Part shown: piece after piece, positions 59,704 through 64,000 of the stretch | Layout: each line of letters starts with the position of its first letter | Position numbering within the stretch: position 1 is the stretch's first letter | From: Acididesulfobacillus acetoxydans | Lineage (GTDB): Bacteria > Bacillota > Desulfitobacteriia > Desulfitobacteriales > Desulfitobacteriaceae | Length of the DNA: 64,000 nucleotides | Direction: 5' to 3' (one strand) | Assembly: GCF_900016645.1 (NCBI RefSeq) | Contig: NZ_CDGJ01000052.1 | The notes under the pieces: model-generated | Told to the model about the DNA's origin: nothing | Database searches by the model: none | Seen by the model: the letters and a program-made list of their open reading frames with translations, nothing else | Program-made: the position numbers and the translations under genes

Positions 59704-59868
59704 ACTCGTTCGGCTTAAGCTGAACATCAGAGACTTCGGTGACGATAGTCTCCGGTGGAGACTATCGCCCTACACAGAAATTATGTTTTTGTGCCGAAGG
59801 ACCCCCACCGAAGCGGGATATGTGGGACCCACTCCCACTTATAGAAGTGGGAGTTTACGCTTGGGATA
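59699..59868 (+). mobile_element. Non-autonomous IS200/IS605-like element (about 170 bp)
   Basis: It has a left-end-like hairpin GTTCGGCTTAAGCTGAAC (59708-59725), a central perfect hairpin GATAGTCTCC-GGT-GGAGACTATC (59744-59766) and a right-end-like hairpin ACTCCCACTT-ATAG-AAGTGGGAGT (59831-59854), then TTACG and TTGGGATA. Left and right parts recur separately in this window. It has no coding capacity and begins inside the last codons of the GH18 gene. The resemblance to IS605-type ends is by structure; I could not match a named element. Confidence 0.6.
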
Positions 59869-60037
59869 AAGCAGGCCGGGAGTTTCGGGAACGGACAGGA
59901 AATTCAGCCCTGTCCGTTTGTTTTTCCCGCTTCGTCCCGCCTTGGCAATCCGTTCATTTTCTGTTAAGATCCGATTGGCGTGTGCAGCGGCTCGGCGGTG
60001 CCGGTAAAGCGGCAATACAAAAGGATGAGGGTGAGAA

Positions 60038-60673
60038 ATGATCGAACAGCTGATCGTCGTGGAAGGGAAAAACGATGCCGAGGCGGTGAGAAGAGCCTTA
60101 GGGCCGGTGGATATCCTCTGGACCGAGGGTTATGGTCTGAGCCGCGAGAAGCTGGATTACATCGCGGGGATGGCCGAAAAACGCGGGGTGATCATTTTCA
60201 CAGATCCGGATTCCGTGGGGGAGCGCATTCGTGAGCGGATTCGCCGGCGGGTACCGGAGGCCCAGCACGTTTTTTTGCCGCAGCGGGCAGCCCGCTTGCG
60301 GGGAGAGATCGGAGTGGAAAATGCCTCCGGGGAGGAAATCCGCAGGGCTTTTGCCCGTGTTCAAAAAGTGTGCCCCGCTTCTCGGGCCGGAGAACAGGTC
60401 TTTGGTATGGATGATTTGATTGAGGCCGGATTGGCGGGGAAGCCCTCGTCTGCGGACAAGCGCAGGGAGGCGGGCCGCCTTTTGGGTATCGGTGAGGCCA
60501 ATGCTAAACAGTTTTTGCACCGCTTGAACCGGTTTGGTGTTTCCCGGACTGAGTTCCGGCAGGTCATCGGGGAGGTTGAGGCGGGTGGAAAACGCGCTGC
60601 AGTACACGAAACGGCTCTTGCGCGAGGGGGCGCGGGTTCACCATTCGCTGGGGCAGAATTTTTTAATCGATGA
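60038..60673 (+). CDS. rnmV: Ribonuclease M5
   Basis: 211 residues. TOPRIM domain with E9 (VVEGKND) and D56/D58 (FTDPDS), then a C-terminal helical part. RNase M5 matures 5S rRNA. The last 30 residues overlap the rsmA start region and look like read-through sequence, so the family core ends near 180. GGATGAGGGTGAG precedes the ATG. Confidence 0.95.
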   Translation: MIEQLIVVEGKNDAEAVRRALGPVDILWTEGYGLSREKLDYIAGMAEKRGVIIFTDPDSVGERIRERIRRRVPEAQHVFLPQRAARLRGEIGVENASGEEIRRAFARVQKVCPASRAGEQVFGMDDLIEAGLAGKPSSADKRREAGRLLGIGEANAKQFLHRLNRFGVSRTEFRQVIGEVEAGGKRAAVHETALARGGAGSPFAGAEFFNR

Positions 60674-61499
60674 TTCTGTTATTCAGGGGATTGTCGAGAA
60701 CAGTTGCCCTGAGGCGGGAGTACCGCTTTTGGAAATAGGTCCGGGCTTGGGTGTGCTGACCCGGATACTGGCGCAGAAAACCGCAGAAATGTGGGCCGTG
60801 GAAGTTGACAGGCAGAAAGTGACCCTGCTCCGGCAGGAGCTGCGAGGGCTGCCGGTTGAGATTTTACAGGGGGATGCCTTGAAACTCGACCTGGCTGGGT
60901 TGTGGCCCGGACGCAAAGGATATGTCATCGGAAATTTGCCTTATTATATCACCAGCCCCCTTCTCAATCATTTTCTGGCTCAGGCTTCCCTCTTGACGGG
61001 GATGACTGTCATGGTGCAGAAAGAGGTGGCCGACCGCCTCTTGGCTTCACCGGGAGGCAAGGCTTACGGGGTCCTTTCCATAGCGGTGCGGTTAGCCGCA
61101 GAAGCGGAGCCGCTGATGGAAGTGCCCGCCGCTGCTTTTTGGCCCCCGCCCAAGGTCAGATCGGCCGTGGTTAGGCTGATTCCTCGGCCATACCCCGGTT
61201 TCCGCGCAGAACGGGCGGATTTCTTTCGGGTCGTGAAAGCCGCCTTTGGGCAGCGACGCAAAAATGTGGCCAATTCCTTGGCGGCGGGACTCGGCTTAGC
61301 CAAAGAAGAAGCGGTCGGGATCCTGAAGGCGGCCGGGATAGACAGCCGCTGCCGGGCGGAGACGCTGGGGATCGAGGAATTTCAGACTTTAACTGATCTT
61401 GTGCAACAACGGGGCGAAGCGTTCCCGCGAGAAGTTACAGGAGTTACTTCGGCCACAACCTGCACGGGATTTCGTGAGGAAGGCAAGGATGAAACTTAA
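60585..61499 (+). CDS. rsmA: 16S rRNA adenine-dimethyltransferase RsmA (KsgA)
   Basis: 304 residues. SLGQNFLIDDSVI, the SAM motif EIGPGLGVLT and the catalytic NLPYYITSP are intact. It dimethylates A1518/A1519. Start GTG 60585, 9 bases after GGAGG; the gene overlaps rnmV by 89 bases, unusual but supported by the site. The C-terminal 20 residues are an extra tail. Confidence 0.95.
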   Translation: MENALQYTKRLLREGARVHHSLGQNFLIDDSVIQGIVENSCPEAGVPLLEIGPGLGVLTRILAQKTAEMWAVEVDRQKVTLLRQELRGLPVEILQGDALKLDLAGLWPGRKGYVIGNLPYYITSPLLNHFLAQASLLTGMTVMVQKEVADRLLASPGGKAYGVLSIAVRLAAEAEPLMEVPAAAFWPPPKVRSAVVRLIPRPYPGFRAERADFFRVVKAAFGQRRKNVANSLAAGLGLAKEEAVGILKAAGIDSRCRAETLGIEEFQTLTDLVQQRGEAFPREVTGVTSATTCTGFREEGKDET

Positions 61500-62190
61500 T
61501 CTGTTGGGTTCTCTGCTTAGCATTATAGTCATTAATCTGGTTTTGAGCGGTGATAACGCCGTCGTCATTGCCTTGGCGACGTTGCGGCTGGAGTCGGAGC
61601 AGCGCAAAAAGGCGATTTTTTGGGGAACGTTCGGCGCTGTTTCCCTGCGCGTCATCTTAACCGTGGTGGCTGCGGTATTGTTGAGCGTGCCCTACATTCA
61701 AGCGGTCGGGGGGCTCTTGTTGACCTGGATCGCTGTCAAGTTGCTGGCGGAAGATGAAGAAGGAGGGGAAAAGGCGGTTCCTGAGAGCCTGGGGGCCGCT
61801 ATCCGCACCATTATTGCCGCCGATCTCCTGATGAGTCTTGACAACGTGCTGGCCGTGGCCGGAGCGTCCGGCGGCAACCTGTTTCTTTTGGTCACGGGTT
61901 TGCTTTTGAGTATTCCTTTGGTGATTTGGGGCAGCACTTTTCTTGCTGATCTGATGGGGCGTTGGCCCTGGCTGGTGGCCATCGGGGCCGGACTCCTGGG
62001 TTGGACCGCAGGCGAAATGATCCTGAAGGAGCCATATTTAAGCTTTTTGAGGGCGGGGACCCTATGGGAATATCTGCTGCCGGGAGTTCTGGCTCTTGGC
62101 GTCGTCGCGCTTGGCACGGTTCTGGCTAAGCGGAAGAAGGCGGCCCGTACGCGCCCCGGGAGTCCAACTAAAGTTGACCCACGGGATTGA
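61489..62190 (+). CDS. TerC-family membrane protein (YjbE-like)
   Basis: 233 residues, seven hydrophobic segments. The acidic family motifs VLSGDNAVVIALA and MSLDNVLAVAGAS lie in two of them. Relatives YjbE/YkoY and MeeF/MeeY act in manganese export or metalation of secreted proteins. Start ATG 61489 after GAGGAAGG, overlapping the rsmA end by 11 bases. No yybP-ykoY riboswitch precedes it. Confidence 0.92.
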   Translation: MKLNLLGSLLSIIVINLVLSGDNAVVIALATLRLESEQRKKAIFWGTFGAVSLRVILTVVAAVLLSVPYIQAVGGLLLTWIAVKLLAEDEEGGEKAVPESLGAAIRTIIAADLLMSLDNVLAVAGASGGNLFLLVTGLLLSIPLVIWGSTFLADLMGRWPWLVAIGAGLLGWTAGEMILKEPYLSFLRAGTLWEYLLPGVLALGVVALGTVLAKRKKAARTRPGSPTKVDPRD

Positions 62191-62216
62191 CAGGGTGAAG
62201 AAGACAAACGTATAAT
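62187..62216 (+). promoter_or_regulatory. Promoter of the MetF-MetV gene
   Basis: TTGACA (62187-62192), 18 bases, TATAAT (62211-62216): both hexamers are perfect. It overlaps the terC stop. Confidence 0.82.
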
Positions 62217-62328
62217 TTAAGAAGAAAGTCAAAATTCATGCAAATAGCTATGGGGAGTGTTTAAAAATAAGTCGGACGAAAGCGTCTCACTTGTTTTTAA
62301 TTTAAGTAGAGGATTAGGGGGGAAGGGT

Positions 62329-63882
62329 ATGGAAAACCGTTTTAAAGCATCGCTGTTGGACAAGAACAGGCTTTCGGTGACGTGGGAACTTGTCCCCGGC
62401 AGGGGAGCGCGGGAGAAAGCCCAGGAATCCGCCTTGGCGGCGGCCGAGCAGGCGGCCAAAGGAGGCAAGGTCGATGCCCTGACGATCACCGACAATCCCG
62501 GGGGGAATCCGGCGATTTCCGCGGATTATCTGGGCATGGAGATTCTCAAGCAGGGGATACAGCCCTTGGTCCATTTTACCTGCAAGGATAAAAACCGTAA
62601 CCAAATGGAGAGCCAGCTCTATGCGTTGGATCGCGCCGGGGTGCGCAACCTGTTGGTTATGACGGGGGATTACACCGTCTCGGGTTTCAAAGGCAGGCCG
62701 AAGCCGGTGTTTGACCTGGATCCTACGCACGCTTTGGAATTAATCGCAGATATGGACAAAGGCTTGGAAATACCGGGACCCAAAGGGCCGAGTTATCATC
62801 AGGCCAGCGACTTCTTTGCCGGGGCGGCGGTGTCTCCTTTTAAGGCGACGGAAGCGGAGCAGATGGTTCAGTATTATAAACTGAAAAAGAAAATAGCCTC
62901 CGGCGCTCAATTCATTGTCACACAACTGGGTTATGACGCCCGCAAATTCCATGAGGTTTTGCAGTTCCTGAAAGTTAACAATCTTGAGATACCCCTGGTC
63001 GGCAATATTTATATCCTGCCTTTCGGGGCGGCCAGAATTATGAACCAAAATCAACTGCCGGGCTGCGTGGTCACGGATAAATTGCTGGCCGAGCTGGAGC
63101 GGGAGAAGGCGGCGGAGGATAAGGGAGTGGCCGCCAGGCTCCTGCGGGCCGCCAAAATGTACGCCATCATGAAAGGGCTGGGTTTCGCGGGAGTGCATAT
63201 CGGCGGGCACAACATTAAATATGCCCAGGTGGAGTACGTCATTGACCAGGGGGAAGAGTTGAGCCGGAACTGGCAGGACTTGGTGCATGAGTTTGATTAT
63301 CCCATGCCCAATGGGTTTTATTACTTTGAGAAAGACGAGAAAACCGGACTGAATACGGAGCGCCCGGTTAACCGTCAAGGATTGCCTTTGGATGCTCCGG
63401 CCGGGGCGGGTTATTCTATGATGCGCTTGCTGCACGCCATGATCTTCACTCCGGGCAAAGCCTTCTTTCCGGTGATGCGCAAGATTTATGCCGGCAAGTC
63501 TAATCCGCGCCATCATTTTATAGAGCATGTCACAAAGGTGATCACGAATGATTGCAAAGACTGCGGGGACTGCGCTCTGCTCGATATGGCCTACCTCTGT
63601 CCGATGTCCCAATGTCCGAAGAATCAGCGCAACGGTGCTTGCGGCGGAAGCTATAACGGGTGGTGTGAAGTTTATCCCAACGAGAAGAAATGTGTTTGGG
63701 TGCGTGCCTATGCCCGTTTGAAAAAATACGGGCAAGAGACGCAAATTGACAAGAACCATTTGCCGCCGGCTAACTGGGATCTGTATCAGACCTCTTCCTG
63801 GTATAATTTCTATACGGGGCGGGATCATTCCGCTGAACTCTTGGGGATTCCGAAAGTGGAAAAGAAAGAAACGCGCGCTTAG
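62329..63882 (+). CDS. Methylenetetrahydrofolate reductase with C-terminal MetV-type zinc domain
   Basis: 517 residues: an N-terminal MTHFR TIM barrel (about 10-310) and a C-terminal cysteine-rich domain (about 380-485) with CKDCGDC, CPMSQCPKNQRNGACGG and CEVYPNEKKC, typical of the separate MetV protein (MTHFR_C). It reduces methylene-THF to methyl-THF, in the Wood-Ljungdahl methyl branch or methionine synthesis. In acetogens metV and metF are often separate genes. Start ATG 62329 after GGGGGGAAGG; the frame extends 24 codons upstream without a site. Confidence 0.92.
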   Translation: MENRFKASLLDKNRLSVTWELVPGRGAREKAQESALAAAEQAAKGGKVDALTITDNPGGNPAISADYLGMEILKQGIQPLVHFTCKDKNRNQMESQLYALDRAGVRNLLVMTGDYTVSGFKGRPKPVFDLDPTHALELIADMDKGLEIPGPKGPSYHQASDFFAGAAVSPFKATEAEQMVQYYKLKKKIASGAQFIVTQLGYDARKFHEVLQFLKVNNLEIPLVGNIYILPFGAARIMNQNQLPGCVVTDKLLAELEREKAAEDKGVAARLLRAAKMYAIMKGLGFAGVHIGGHNIKYAQVEYVIDQGEELSRNWQDLVHEFDYPMPNGFYYFEKDEKTGLNTERPVNRQGLPLDAPAGAGYSMMRLLHAMIFTPGKAFFPVMRKIYAGKSNPRHHFIEHVTKVITNDCKDCGDCALLDMAYLCPMSQCPKNQRNGACGGSYNGWCEVYPNEKKCVWVRAYARLKKYGQETQIDKNHLPPANWDLYQTSSWYNFYTGRDHSAELLGIPKVEKKETRA

Positions 63883-64000
63883 GCGGGCACAGGGAGGGCT
63901 TGCTCAAGCCGTTGAGCGATTTACAGACCTTCATTCCGGTACACTGTCGGGCGGTGTGCAGAAGGTACACTTGGACCGGTCTCGGAGGAGCGGCGGGGGG
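63883..64000. other. End of window
   Basis: 118 bases after the MetF-MetV stop; no feature recognised. Confidence 0.4.

Noticed and set aside
62740..63828. 362-codon open frame on the minus strand
   Set aside because: Opposite the MetF-MetV gene; a shadow frame.

Overview
The window looks like the origin-proximal region of an endospore-forming, sulfate-reducing Firmicute (class Clostridia, Peptococcaceae/Desulfotomaculum-like; this placement is inferred from gene content, not from a search). The gene order dnaA-dnaN-recF-remB ... gyrB-gyrA ... serS-tRNAs-tadA-SRP RNA-dnaX-ebfC-recR-bofA ... gin-speA-holB-ricT-yabA-rsmI-abrB-metG-tatD-yabE-rnmV-rsmA follows the Bacillus subtilis origin region. 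Sporulation and germination genes (bofA, gin, gerAA/AB/AC, cwlD, yabE-like, a GH18 hydrolase), a long SRP RNA and a fused MetF-MetV protein support a spore-forming anaerobe with a Wood-Ljungdahl-type methyl branch.

Region 1 (1-2884) holds the end of dnaA, DnaA boxes, dnaN, recF and remB. Region 2 (about 2885-25464) is a 22.5-kb block set between remB and gyrB, which are adjacent or nearly so in many Firmicutes. It carries a LysR regulator, qmoAB, a fused HdrCB-type (HdrD-like) protein, etfBA, a membrane Etf:menaquinone oxidoreductase (EMO/DUF224 type), a K+-dependent membrane pyrophosphatase, sat, aprBA, a pair of half-size CHR transporters, two UspA paralogues, a YlbF-family protein and hdrC-hdrB. 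Sat makes APS and PPi, HppA recovers the PPi energy as an ion gradient, AprBA reduces APS to sulfite, and QmoAB with HdrCB (no QmoC) is the likely electron donor to AprBA. EtfBA and EMO would link flavin-level electrons to menaquinone. dsrAB is not in the window.

Region 3 (25465-33271) has gyrB, gyrA, pdxST and serS. Region 4 (33463-37263) is a tRNA/SRP RNA island with five tRNAs (Ser-UGA, Arg-ACG, Arg-CCU, Ser-CGA, Ser-GGA), tadA, a RelE/ParE-type toxin-antitoxin pair between 63-bp direct repeats, an Rhs remnant, a DUF1003 protein and several short repeat elements. Region 5 (37264-46885) has dnaX-ebfC-recR-bofA, a ClC channel with an RCK_C tail, a gerA operon and gin. Region 6 (47160-62190) is the conserved speA-holB-ricT-yabA-rsmI / abrB / metG-tatD / two 3D-domain proteins / cwlD / GH18 / rnmV-rsmA-terC series. 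Region 7 is a MetF-MetV fusion.

The most notable unexplained signal is a decamer (TGTGAAAGAA) found in five non-coding sites, all in front of sulfate-block genes: qmoA, sat, aprB, the ylbF-like gene and hdrC. In three of them it lies 89-91 nt downstream of a promoter of the same layout (TTGAC-N17-TAnnnT with a TG extension). A second signal is a family of hairpin elements resembling the ends of IS200/IS605 transposons (three left-end-like, four right-end-like copies) without any transposase gene in the window.
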